A stretch of DNA of 64,000 nt from Paraburkholderia phenazinium. Its GTDB lineage: Bacteria > Pseudomonadota > Gammaproteobacteria > Burkholderiales > Burkholderiaceae. Position numbers and translations under genes: made by a program. Below are positions 35,201-43,800 of this stretch, one piece after another. A model generated the notes under the pieces. That model searched no databases. It was not told the origin of the DNA and saw only the letters and a list, made by a program, of their open reading frames with translations. Position 1 is the first letter of the stretch. Each line of letters begins with the position of its first letter. The stretch is from NCBI RefSeq assembly GCF_900141745.1, contig NZ_FSRM01000001.1, forward strand, positions 3,534,001-3,598,000. The letters are read 5' to 3'.

Positions 35201-35235
35201 GCGCACCCGGTTCGAGGGTGCGCCGTTTGTCTTTT
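35201..35235 (+). terminator. Rho-independent terminator after pstS-like gene
   Basis: An 8-bp perfect stem (GCGCACCC 35201-35208 with GGGTGCGC 35216-35223), 7-base loop, is followed by CGTTTGTCTTTT. It lies 20 bases after the stop codon and closes the permease-pstS unit. Confidence 0.85.
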
Positions 35236-35243
35236 AGCAGCGG

Positions 35244-35471
35244 CTAAATCGATTGATGGCCGCTATGCAGATGAGCCGCTTTCTTGGCCGCATGCTCGGC
35301 GTGCTCGCCAGCGTGCAGCCCGTGGCCATGGGCGAGATGCGCATGGTGGCTTGCTGCCTCGTGATCGCCTGCCTCAGCATGCTTCGCTGCTTCGCGATGA
35401 TGCTTGGCCGCTGAATCGAGATGCTTGGCTGCTTCGTGGTGATGGTGATGAACTTCGTGTTGATCGCTCAT
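35244..35471 (-). CDS. Small histidine-rich protein, 75 residues
   Basis: The peptide begins MSDQHEVHHHHHEAAKHLDS and is made of short repeats of A-x-x-H (AAKHHREAAKHAEAGDHEAA...). About one residue in four is His and one in four Ala; there are no Cys or aromatic residues. Repeated amphipathic helices with His on one face suggest metal (Ni, Zn, Cu) binding or nucleic acid/acid-stress buffering. CCGGAGACTTCC before ATG 35471 is a good start; an in-frame TTG lies upstream. Three stacked hairpins in the DNA directly before it (35494-35556) may control it. I cannot assign a function. Confidence 0.78.
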   Translation of the reverse strand: MSDQHEVHHHHHEAAKHLDSAAKHHREAAKHAEAGDHEAASHHAHLAHGHGLHAGEHAEHAAKKAAHLHSGHQSI

Positions 35472-35493
35472 GGAAGTCTCCGGTATGTGCAAC

Positions 35494-35556
35494 GGCTCAC
35501 TCCACGATAGGAGTGAGCCTCTTCACGATAGTGAAGTGCAGTGTCACTTGCGTGAC
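35494..35556. repeat. Three consecutive perfect hairpins upstream of the His-rich gene
   Basis: Hairpin 1: GGCTCACTCC (35494-35503), six-base loop ACGATA, GGAGTGAGCC (35510-35519). Hairpin 2: CTTCAC, loop GATA, GTGAAG (35521-35536). Hairpin 3: GTCAC, loop TTGC, GTGAC (35543-35556). There is no T-run, so these are not ordinary terminators. They end 23 bases before the ATG of the His-rich gene, next to its ribosome binding site, as a structured leader would. Confidence 0.8.
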
Positions 35557-35683
35557 CCCGGAAGCGGTATACGGGATTGCCGCCGGCGAGCGATACGATC
35601 AAGACGAGCGCGAAGTTCTTTGCTTCTTTTCCTCTTTGCCTATTTGCTTCTTTGCCGATACGACCCTGCGTTACGACTTCAAA

Positions 35684-36337
35684 TTACGATTTTGCAGGGC
35701 GACCGGTTTTGACAGTTTCGACCGCCGAAATCGCAGCCAGCAGGCGTTGCGAGGTTGCGCCTTCGAGCAGCAGCAGACCGGCGCGCAGCACTTCGCTTTT
35801 CTTCACCGAAATGCCGACTTCGAGGCACTTTTGTTTCAGAGCGGCGATCTTTGCATAGTCGGACTTGGGCATCGTGAAGCTGTCGCGGACGACTTTTTCT
35901 TTCTTGGCGACTTCTTTTTTCGCTACTTCTTTTTTCGCTACTTCCGTCTTCGCGACTACTTTCTTCGCGGTTTCCTTCTTGGCGCGCTTCGGCTTTTCAG
36001 CTGCAGCTACGCTGGCGTCGGCGGCCTTCTCTTTCGGTGCGGATTTTTGCTTCGGTGCGGCCTTGGACTTCGGTGCAGCTTTTTCTTTTGCTACGGCTTC
36101 GGCCTTTGGGGTGGCTCTTTCTTTCACTGCAGTCTCGGTCTTCGGGGCGGCAGCGGCCTTTTCAGCGGACTTGCGACGCGATGCCTTCGGCGCTGCGGCT
36201 CCCTTCGTCTTCTCGGGTTTCGCGGTTACTTCCACCACTGCGTCGGTTTGACTGGCATCGGCCGTTGCGTCTGCCGTAGCGCTCTTCGGAAAGTGGAAGG
36301 TCTTTTTGGTCGGTTTTTTCAGGCTGGGTTCGTTCAT
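35684..36337 (-). CDS. Histone H1-like Lys/Ala/Pro-rich protein with a conserved C-terminal domain
   Basis: Protein of 217 residues. Residues about 30-145 are an Ala/Lys/Pro-rich tail with repeats such as AKKEVAKKEVAKKE, similar to histone H1 and bacterial AlgP/Hc1-like DNA-binding proteins. The C-terminal 70 residues (VRDSFTMPKSDYAKIAALKQ, CLEVGISVKKSEVLRAGLLLLE) form a compact helical domain that resembles a ribbon-helix-helix-type module. ATG 36337 has GGAG six bases upstream; earlier ATGs have none at usable spacing. A perfect 10-10-10 inverted repeat lies 20 bases upstream. It probably compacts or regulates DNA; the C-terminal domain suggests sequence recognition. High Lys content and repeats were read directly. 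Confidence 0.85.
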   Translation of the reverse strand: MNEPSLKKPTKKTFHFPKSATADATADASQTDAVVEVTAKPEKTKGAAAPKASRRKSAEKAAAAPKTETAVKERATPKAEAVAKEKAAPKSKAAPKQKSAPKEKAADASVAAAEKPKRAKKETAKKVVAKTEVAKKEVAKKEVAKKEKVVRDSFTMPKSDYAKIAALKQKCLEVGISVKKSEVLRAGLLLLEGATSQRLLAAISAVETVKTGRPAKS

Positions 36338-36659
36338 TTTCATCTCCATGTCATAAACAATATAAACAGTATATACCGTTTATATTGATTGGCGCAGGTT
36401 TGGGGATGAGGCGCGCAGGAACGCCGGGGTACGAGTTGTCCACACATTCCGTTCATAAGGATGTGGATAACTGCCAGGCAAACTCGGCAAGTCGTTGATA
36501 CCCTTGAGGATTTATGACGCGCGTCGCAGTTGCGCAGGTGATAGTGGTTGCGTACCGCAGGATTTGCCGTTTCGTGAGAGCATCATGTTCCGGCGTTTCG
36601 CAGCGCAGCGCACCGTGCCGATGACGCCACGAGCGACTACAGGACGCACGGAGGACCGC
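36338..36659. other. Intergenic region between H1-like gene and aldo/keto reductase
   Basis: This 322-base divergent region holds the inverted repeat at 36358-36387 and the promoters of both flanking genes. No further gene was supported; an in-frame upstream extension of the reductase exists but lacks a good start. Confidence 0.5.
36358..36387. promoter_or_regulatory. Perfect inverted repeat: candidate operator of the H1-like gene
   Basis: CAATATAAAC (36358-36367), ten bases, GTTTATATTG (36378-36387): perfect 10-bp arms. The spacer contains TATACT on the minus strand, a near-consensus -10 for the H1-like gene. This arrangement suggests autoregulation. Confidence 0.7.
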
Positions 36660-37601
36660 ATGACTCCACCACGAACCACGACCCCACACCCAACCCGCCG
36701 CACCCTCCTGCGCCTCGCCGCAGGCACCATCCTGACCGCACCGCTTAGCACCCTGCTCAAAGCGCAACCTACCCCATCCATGCACACACGCCCAATCCCG
36801 AGCACCGGCGAGCCACTCCCCGTAGTCGGCTGCGGCACATGGCGCACCTTCGACGTCGGCGACGACCTCACCGCCCAGGCACGTCTAGCCGAGGTACTCC
36901 GCATACTGTTCGCCGCCGGCGGCTCCGTCATCGACTCATCCCCCATGTACGGCACCTCCGAGGCGGTAACCGGCACCTTGCTGACCCAACTCGCCGCCCA
37001 CCAGAAAGCGTTCGTCGCCACCAAGGTATGGACGCAAGGCCGCGAAGCAGGCATTGCGCAAATGGAAGAGTCGATGCGGCGCCTGCAGCAGCCGCATATA
37101 GACCTGATGCAGATTCACAACCTGCTCGACTGGCGCACGCAACTGGCAACGCTGCGCGACTGGAAAGCCAGCGGACGGATCCGTTATCTCGACATCACGC
37201 ACTACACCTCAGGCGCGTTCGACGAAGTCGAGGCCATCATGCGCAGCGAGAAACTCGATTTCGTGCAGATCGATTATTCGGCAGACGATCGCGCCGCTGA
37301 AGAACGCATCCTGCCGTTGGCAGCCGAGCGAGGCATAGGTGTGGTGATCAATCAGCCGTTCGGCGGCGGCAGCCTGCTCGCGCAACTGCACGGGCGTCCA
37401 TTGCCAGGATGGGCCGCGGAAATCGGCTGCACCTCATGGGCCCAGGTTCTGCTCAAGTTCGTGCTGGCGCATCCGGCGGTGACCTGCGTGATCCCCGGCA
37501 CTGGACGCCCCGAATACATGATCGACAACGTGCACGCCGGTATCGGTGACTATCCCGACCCGGCGCTGCGCAAACAGATCGTCGCCGCGCTCAGCGCATG
37601 A
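36660..37601 (+). CDS. Aldo/keto reductase with Tat signal
   Basis: Protein of 313 residues. The N-terminus has RRTLLRLAAGTIL (residues 13-25), a twin-arginine-like signal, so the enzyme may be periplasmic. The catalytic tetrad of aldo/keto reductases is visible: Asp and Tyr in VIDSSPMYGTSE, Lys in VATKVW and His in LMQIHNLLD. Known members reduce aldehydes and ketones with NADPH; exported ones are less common. GGAGGACCGC before ATG 36660 decides the start. It is divergent from the H1-like gene and convergent with the YbaK-like gene. Substrate unknown. Confidence 0.9.
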   Translation: MTPPRTTTPHPTRRTLLRLAAGTILTAPLSTLLKAQPTPSMHTRPIPSTGEPLPVVGCGTWRTFDVGDDLTAQARLAEVLRILFAAGGSVIDSSPMYGTSEAVTGTLLTQLAAHQKAFVATKVWTQGREAGIAQMEESMRRLQQPHIDLMQIHNLLDWRTQLATLRDWKASGRIRYLDITHYTSGAFDEVEAIMRSEKLDFVQIDYSADDRAAEERILPLAAERGIGVVINQPFGGGSLLAQLHGRPLPGWAAEIGCTSWAQVLLKFVLAHPAVTCVIPGTGRPEYMIDNVHAGIGDYPDPALRKQIVAALSA

Positions 37602-37633
37602 GCGCGTAACCACGCAGTCGCAGCCAACGGCGC

Positions 37634-38173
37634 CTACTCCGCAGGCAACGTCAACTGCGCAACCTCGCAGTTTGGCAAACCGCGCAACACCGCTGGCGGC
37701 AACAACAGCTTGGCCACGCGCACACCGGCGCCCATCACGACCTGCTCACGCTCCATCACCGCAGCATCGACGAGAATGCGCCAGTCGTCAGGCACTCCAA
37801 ACGCTGTGATGCCGCCGAATTCCATTCCGCTATGTTCGACCGCAACCTCCCGCCTGGCGAACGAGAGCCGCTGCGCGCCGAGGTGTGCCTTCACCGCACC
37901 GTTGATATCGAGCCGCAACGAGCCGAGCGTCACAATCGCAGCGTAGTGCTCGCCGCCATCCTTCCTGTAGCGAATCACGATGGTATTCGCGCAGTCTTCC
38001 AGGCCGAAACCATAACGCTCGCTGAACGCGGCCGTATCCGAGGCGTCGTCGCTGACGGCGAATACGACGACACCATTGGGTGGCAAATGAGCGATGACCT
38101 GCGCCGGCAGATGATCGGCGAGCTGATCGGCTTCGATAATGTCCAGCTTCTGAAGAGATTCGTGTGAGTGCAT
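37634..38173 (-). CDS. YbaK/ProX-type aminoacyl-tRNA deacylase-like protein
   Basis: Protein of about 179 residues from the ATG at 38173; an upstream ATG would add 17. The core has IVIRYRKDGGEHYAAIVTLG, VKAHLGAQRLSFA, VEHSGMEFGGITAFGVPDDW and a late hydrophobic VVMGAGVRVAKLLLPP. The lines around GGITAFG resemble the YbaK/EbsC domain, whose members remove mischarged amino acids from tRNA. The classical conserved Lys (in 'K' of the YbaK active site) is probably in VKAHLGAQ. No strong ribosome binding site. Family assignment is moderate. Confidence 0.75.
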   Translation of the reverse strand: MHSHESLQKLDIIEADQLADHLPAQVIAHLPPNGVVVFAVSDDASDTAAFSERYGFGLEDCANTIVIRYRKDGGEHYAAIVTLGSLRLDINGAVKAHLGAQRLSFARREVAVEHSGMEFGGITAFGVPDDWRILVDAAVMEREQVVMGAGVRVAKLLLPPAVLRGLPNCEVAQLTLPAE

Positions 38174-38345
38174 GATAGGCAGGCTGATTGTCTTGAGTCT
38201 ATTTTGCGCCAGATTGCCATACACTGAAAATATGGCAACCGTCGTTCACATGTATTTTCAATTTGGCGCGCTGTCTCGTATCCTCGCATGTGTCATCCAC
38301 GGGATGGCAAGGAAGTCCTGAAGATACCCGACCTAGAGGCTTTGC

Positions 38346-39206
38346 GTGTTCTCACATCAAACTGGCCGCCTTCGCTCGGCCCTCGTTGCTGCCGTTCTCT
38401 GCACGCTGTCCATTGCCGCTGATGCATCCACCTTCGAGATCCATCATCACCACCCGGCGAACGAGGAGGTCATCAGCGCGGCGTCGCAAGGCGGTGTCCT
38501 CGTGCGGGACCTGCCGCTTGCAGACGGCGGCTTTCAGCGGGTCCTATACGATGCACCGCCCTCGGAACCACGCGGCATCATCGTGATGTTTCCGGGCGGC
38601 GCAGACGACATCGGCATCGAGAAAGATGGCGTGATCAAACACGGCGACAATTTCGTCGTTCGCTCGCGGGACCTATGGAAAGCCAAGGGTTATGGCGTCG
38701 TGCTGGTGGACGCGATCGACCATGAGTCGATGCGCGGCAAGCGCAGCACCGCTGCCTACGCTGAAGTAACGCGGGAGATCGTGGCCTTCGCTCATGAGCA
38801 GGCCAACGTCCCCGTCTGGGTGATGGGCACGAGCCAGGGGTCGATTGCAGCGATGAACGCGGCTTCACACGAGAAAGGCTCGCGACTTGCGGGCGTGATC
38901 CTGACCGAATCGGTGTCGATCCTCGGCGCCTCGCACGAGACCGTCTTCGACGCGCATCCCGATGACGTGCACGTACCCGCGCTCGTGGTCGCGAACAAGG
39001 ACGATCAGTGCTGGGTCGCACCACCTTCGATGGCCGACGCGATTGCAAAGTCGATGCGCAATACGCACAGCACCGTGATATTCGTGCAAGGGGGCACGGC
39101 GCATTCGTCGAACCAGTGTGCGTCGCTGTCACCACACGGCTACTACGGGATCGAGGGCGAGGTGGTCGACGCCATCGCTGGCTGGATGGAGCACGCAGGC
39201 GCCTGA
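38346..39206 (+). CDS. Secreted alpha/beta hydrolase
   Basis: Protein of 286 residues with a signal peptide (GRLRSALVAAVLCTLSIAADA). The oxyanion strand is GIIVMFPGGADDIGI and the nucleophile elbow is MGTSQGSIAAM (Ser in GTSQGS). Asp is expected in VVANKDDQCWVAP and His in GGTAHSSNQC. GTG 38346 is the start, with AGAGG upstream. Such proteins are esterases or dipeptidyl-like hydrolases; the substrate is unknown. Two Cys in the region DDQC and NQC may form a disulfide, which fits export. The gene is divergent from the YbaK-like gene (172 bases). Confidence 0.85.
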   Translation: MFSHQTGRLRSALVAAVLCTLSIAADASTFEIHHHHPANEEVISAASQGGVLVRDLPLADGGFQRVLYDAPPSEPRGIIVMFPGGADDIGIEKDGVIKHGDNFVVRSRDLWKAKGYGVVLVDAIDHESMRGKRSTAAYAEVTREIVAFAHEQANVPVWVMGTSQGSIAAMNAASHEKGSRLAGVILTESVSILGASHETVFDAHPDDVHVPALVVANKDDQCWVAPPSMADAIAKSMRNTHSTVIFVQGGTAHSSNQCASLSPHGYYGIEGEVVDAIAGWMEHAGA

Positions 39207-39276
39207 CACCAACGCGATAAGCGCGCGCAGGCATCGAAAGCCTGGCGCGACGCCCTTACCCGCAGCCTGAAACGAA

Positions 39277-39579
39277 TCAGCTGCTCGACGGCGGTACAGC
39301 CGTCGCATTCTGATCTGGTTTGCAGTCCGTAGCGTACTTCGCCATCAAACGCGCCCGTGCATCGGTGATGTCGAGGGAGTAGTTATCAGTCGAAGGCCGG
39401 TACCCGACGGACTCCAGTTCGCGCAGTTCACGGATCATGTCGCGGTGCGTCACCTCGCCCTGAGTGTGCTTGAACGGATACGAGTTGCACTCGTGCGGCG
39501 TGAGCTGGCCCGAAGCCATCGCACAGGCGCTGGTCATCATCAGCCCGAGAGGCAATGCGTACTTCAACGGGGTCTTCAT
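39277..39579 (-). CDS. DUF4148-type small secreted protein
   Basis: Protein of 100 residues: signal peptide MKTPLKYALPLGLMMTSACA (with a possible cleavage after AMA) and a short mature domain with VTHRDMIRELRELESVGYRP and NYSLDITDARARLMAKY. The pattern V-T-R-x2-R-x-E-L-x2-L-x2-x-G-Y-x-P is the DUF4148 layout common in Burkholderia, of unknown role. GGAGGAAGACACC precedes the ATG. It is convergent with the alpha/beta hydrolase gene (70 bases) and has no operon partner. Confidence 0.8.
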   Translation of the reverse strand: MKTPLKYALPLGLMMTSACAMASGQLTPHECNSYPFKHTQGEVTHRDMIRELRELESVGYRPSTDNYSLDITDARARLMAKYATDCKPDQNATAVPPSSS

Positions 39580-40069
39580 GGTGTCTTCCTCCAGTGTCTA
39601 ATATTGCCCTGCGGCAAGGCGGCCTGTGTCGCGATGGAAATGGACCGTTGCCGAAGTTGCGTATTCAGAATAGGCAGGAAGAGGTGTCGTTCCGGCTTCG
39701 GACACGTGAAGGTTTTTTCACGCTGTGATATGGATCGCGAACCTCAGGTGAACAGCCGGTCGATCACGACGCCGTCGTCCTTGCCGACCTCCGTCCGCAC
39801 TTTCTCGCCTGCCTCTGATCTGAACCACTCCAGATACCCTTCCACCACATCGTTATCGAGCACCCTGACAAGCTTTCGATTGGTAAGCCCGCTGGCGGAA
39901 CGTGGTACCGTTACACCGCATCCTGCGGCGCAAGAAGCCGGCATGAAACGTTTCCGGTGCCATCAGGATGGAATTGACATTTCGAACCTGCATTTCAGGG
40001 GTCAAGCGCGAGACGTATCGATGCTGCGTCTTTCGTGGACCGGAAACGCATATAGATAGGGGGGCACTA
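39580..40069. other. Region between DUF4148 gene and duplicated-domain secreted protein
   Basis: This 490-base region contains one short minus-strand frame (39744-39944, listed) and otherwise nothing that I can support. It must hold the promoters of both flanking genes. No clear palindromes were recognised. Confidence 0.5.
39744..39944 (-). pseudogene. Short frame, possible remnant or small protein of unknown function
   Basis: The 66-residue frame ends in KLVRVLDNDVVEGYLEWFR, SEAGEKVRTEVGKDDGVVID and RLFT. The C-terminal 45 residues have normal protein character (charged helices with aromatic anchors) and high third-position GC, while the first 20 residues look random (MPASCAAGCGVTVPRSASG). 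This is what a 5'-truncated gene remnant would show. No ribosome binding site was found. It may equally be a chance frame. Confidence 0.35.
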
Positions 40070-40711
40070 ATGTTTTATCAGTCCAGTGGTCGTTCTTCCG
40101 TAGCACGGCGATCCGCAGCAATCGCGGTCGTACTAGGTCTGTCCTCGTGGCTTTCAATCTGCGCCGCGGCCGACAACACGGCTTCGGAACCGGCAGCCGC
40201 TTCGGCAGCGGCCGTCAGTTCACAAAGCGACAAAACCGTTGACCACGCAAACGGCACCGTGAGTTTCATCGACAAGAAGAATTCGATCATTGTCGTGACG
40301 CTCAAAAGCGGCCGCGAACTGAGTCTGAACGCGAAGGACCATAGCGACGTGCTCGACCGGGTTAGCGTAGGCAACAAAGTCGCCATCGCCTATCTGGAGC
40401 CGTACGTCACCGCGCTTACTCCCATGAAGGGTGCCAAACTCACGCGCTTGACGCACAGCGTCAAGGTGACCCAATCGTCAGCCGATTCCGGCCAGGACGG
40501 TTTTCGCGCAGTGCGAACCTATGACGGGGTAGTGGAAGTCACGGCGATCAATAGCAAGCTGAATCTCCTGACCATTGCCGACCGGACAGGCACGGCGCAG
40601 TCCGTGAAGGTGAGCCAGCCGGATCTCGTCACCGTGATGAATTCATTGGCGCGCCACGAGCACGTCCAGTTGACTTACGAGTCTGCCTTCAAGGTATCTA
40701 TAACGCATTAA
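40070..40711 (+). CDS. Secreted protein with two internal repeats, unknown function
   Basis: Protein of 213 residues from ATG 40070, preceded by GGGGGGCACTA. A signal peptide of about 35 residues ends near SICAAAD; an Ala/Ser-rich linker follows. The mature part is two similar beta-rich units: GTVSFIDKKNSIIVVTLKSG (about residues 63-125) and GVVEVTAINSKLNLLTIADR (about 150-205), each followed by L/V-x-V-x-x-x-D and a 'V..G.kV...Y' type strand. This is an internal duplication of a small OB-like barrel. The function is not known to me. It is convergent with the ABC exporter gene and ends in a hairpin (40717-40744). Confidence 0.8.
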   Translation: MFYQSSGRSSVARRSAAIAVVLGLSSWLSICAAADNTASEPAAASAAAVSSQSDKTVDHANGTVSFIDKKNSIIVVTLKSGRELSLNAKDHSDVLDRVSVGNKVAIAYLEPYVTALTPMKGAKLTRLTHSVKVTQSSADSGQDGFRAVRTYDGVVEVTAINSKLNLLTIADRTGTAQSVKVSQPDLVTVMNSLARHEHVQLTYESAFKVSITH

Positions 40712-40716
40712 GGCCG

Positions 40717-40744
40717 GACGCGCGCCCGTTTGCGGGCGCGCGTC
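40717..40744. terminator. Strong GC hairpin between convergent genes
   Basis: Perfect 12-bp arms (GACGCGCGCCCG at 40717-40728 and its complement at 40733-40744) with a 4-base loop lie just after the secreted-protein stop. No T-run follows on either strand, so it is a probable but atypical terminator. Confidence 0.55.
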
Positions 40745-40801
40745 GCTGGCCACCGCCCTGCACCGCTGTACTGGCATCCTGATGCCAGCGCATACGTCCA
40801 A

Positions 40802-43800
40802 TTAAGCGGCCACCACGCCCGACTGGTGCGCGACGAGCCTTGCATAGGCACCGCGCGCAGCCAGCAGTTCGTCATGACTACCGGCCTCGACCACGCGTCC
40901 GCCATCCATCACGAGAATGGTGTCCGCGTTCTGAATGGTCGACAGACGATGCGCGATGATGATGGAGGTACGGTGCGCCATCAGCTCTTCCAGCGCCGCG
41001 CGGATCTGCTGCTCGCTGATCGTGTCCAGATGCGAAGTCGCCTCGTCCATGATCAGGATCGGCGCGTCCTTGAGGAATGCCCGCGCAATCGCCACCCGCT
41101 GACGTTGACCGCCAGACAGCTGCACGCCGCGTTCGCCCACCCGGGTTGCAAGTCCCTCCGGCAAGCGGTCCACGAACTCGCTCAGCGCTGCCCGATCCAG
41201 TGCGCGGCGCACATCCTCGTCGGATACGTCGCGTCCCGCGAGACGGATGTTCGCCTCCAGCGTGTCGTTGAACAGATAGGTGTCCTGCGCCACCAGCGCA
41301 ATGTGGCTGCGCAGATCGTCAAGGCGCAGCTGGCGTAAATCGGTGCCGCCCAGCTTGATTGCGCCTTGCTGCGGATCCCAGAAACGCAACAGCAGATTCG
41401 CTACCGTCGACTTGCCTGCCCCCGATGCACCCACCAGCGCCACAGTGCTGCCCGGACGTACGGCGAAGCTCACGCGGTCCAGCGCCGGCACGCTGCGTCC
41501 CGGGTACGAGAACGTCAACGCTTCGATGTGGATGGGCGGGTTCGCCGGCACCGGGAGGTCGCCGTCGGTCACCGGTTCGTTCTCGCTTTCGACTACATGC
41601 AAGCGGCGCGTGGAGGCGATCGTATCGGCTAACTGACGCGCCACCTGGCCGATCTCGGCGACGGGCATGAAGGCCGCGACGGCTACAAGCACCAGCAACG
41701 GCAGCCACTCGTGGGCAAACCAGCCGCGCGAAGCAAGCACGGCGCCCAGCAAGGCCACGGCGAGTCCACCGAGGCCGGTCGCGATTTCCAGCGCGGCGCT
41801 CTGACGCGACAGATCGTCGAGCAGAGCGGAGCGCTGCTTCTGGTAAGCCTGAAGGTCCGCGAGAAACACTGCGCGGCGGCGCCCCGTGGCCTGGAAAGCG
41901 GCGAGTTCGGCGAGACCCTGGATCGTCTCCGTGAGATGCGCGCCAAGCTGTCCTAATGCAGCGCGTGCCTCGCCACCGAGACGGTCGATCTTGCTGCGCG
42001 CGAAGACCGGAGTGAGACCGGCCCACGCAAGGAAAGGCAGCAGCACCAGCGCGAGCGGCCAGGCCGCCCATGCGAGCAATGCGAGCACGCCAGCGGGAAT
42101 CAACACTGCGACGAATGCCGGTGCCACGGTATGGGCATAGAAATATTCGACGGTCTCCACGTCCTGAGTGGCCAGCGCCACCAGGTCGCCGGAACGGCGA
42201 CGCAGCAGATACGCAGGCGCGAGACGCTCCAGCTTCGCAAACAAGGCAATGCGCATTTCCGCCAGCAGACGATAAGCCATGTCATGGGCGAGCCAGGATT
42301 CCAGCCAGTGAAGCGTCGCCGCAACTGGCGCAGCAATTAGCAGTCCGATGGTCAACGCGAGGACTGGCCGCCCCGAAGAGACGCCGGCCACAACCAGCGC
42401 AGCCAGCACGCCAACCCCGATGAAGCTCAGGACACGGCCGATGCCGCACAGCACGGTCAGCGTCAGCTTCGTGCGCCATGGTCGAACGAAGCGCAACAAG
42501 GTCCGCAATGTGTCGCCCCAACCGATCGCCGCGGCGTCCTCGGCGAGCGCTCGCACTTGCGGCCCCGACGAAACTGCCGCTGTCCTTACCCGCTCGATCA
42601 CAGCCGGCGCTTCGCCTCTCGTTGAGACCTGCGGTCCCATCAGACGGCGATACGCTCCCGGACGATCGATCAACTCGGCATGCGTGCCGCTCTGCACCAC
42701 GCGCCCCTGCTCCAGCACGAGAATCCGGTCGGCGCCGATCACGCTCGACAGCCGGTGCGCGAGAATCAGCGTCGTGCGACCGCGCATCAAGCGGTCGAGC
42801 GCTTGCTGGATGACTGCTTCGTTCTCCGCATCGACTGCGGAAAGCGCCTCGTCGAGTACGAGGATCGGCGCGTCGCGCAGCAACGCCCGGGCAATCGCGA
42901 TGCGCTGGCGCTGTCCGCCGGAGAGGGTGGCGCCGCGCTCTCCGATGCGCGTCGCGTAACCGTCGGGTAGCACACTAATGAAGTCGTGGATATTGGCCGC
43001 AGTCGCTGCGGCGATCATGTCCGCCTCGCTGGCATCGTGCCGGCCGAGCCGCAGGTTATCGGCGATCGTGCCGTCGAACAGCGTGGTGTCCTGCGCGACG
43101 ATCGCAATCATGCCGCGCACCTGGTCGGGATTCAGCGTGCGAATGTCGTGACCGCCGATGCTGATTGTGCCGGCCTGCGCATCGTGCTGGCGTAACAGCA
43201 GGCGCAGGATGGTCGATTTCCCCGCCCCGCTAGGCCCGACGATGCCCACCGTTTCGCCGGCGGCAATCGTAAAGCTCAGCCCGGCGTGGGCATCGGCTCG
43301 GCGGCCCGGATAGGCAAAGCCGACGCTGTCGAATGCAATGCTGGGCGTCAGGTCCGGGACCTGCGCGCCGAGCGCAGCCGGAGCATCGCTACGGGCCTCC
43401 AGCAACGTGTGGATAGCGTTCGCCGCCGACTGTCCGATCATGCCCGAATGCAGCACCGAACGCAGATCGCGCAGCGGCCGGAAGATCTCCGTGCCGGCCA
43501 TCAGGATGATCAGCAAGGCTTCAAGGCTCATCTCGCCGTGACGCACCCGCCAGGCGCCTACCGCGATGGCAGCCGCCGCGCCCAGCCCGGTGCCGAGATC
43601 GGTAAAGAAGCGGGTCAGCAGACCCAGGGCGAGCACCCAGAACGTGCTTCCGGACAAGGCTCGCGCGTGACCCGCGAGCTTTTGCGCGAAGGCACCGCTC
43701 TGGCCGAATGCCTTGAGTGTGGGCAGACCTTGCACCGCATCGAGGAACTCTTCGCCGAACGCCTTGAACGCCGCCGCGCGAGCGATGGCCGCGCGCTTGT

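Noticed and set aside
35557..35683. TTTGC-rich pyrimidine tract between the H1-like and His-rich genes as a tandem repeat element
   Set aside because: The repeats are short and irregular; there is no clear unit, and such tracts are common in this group.
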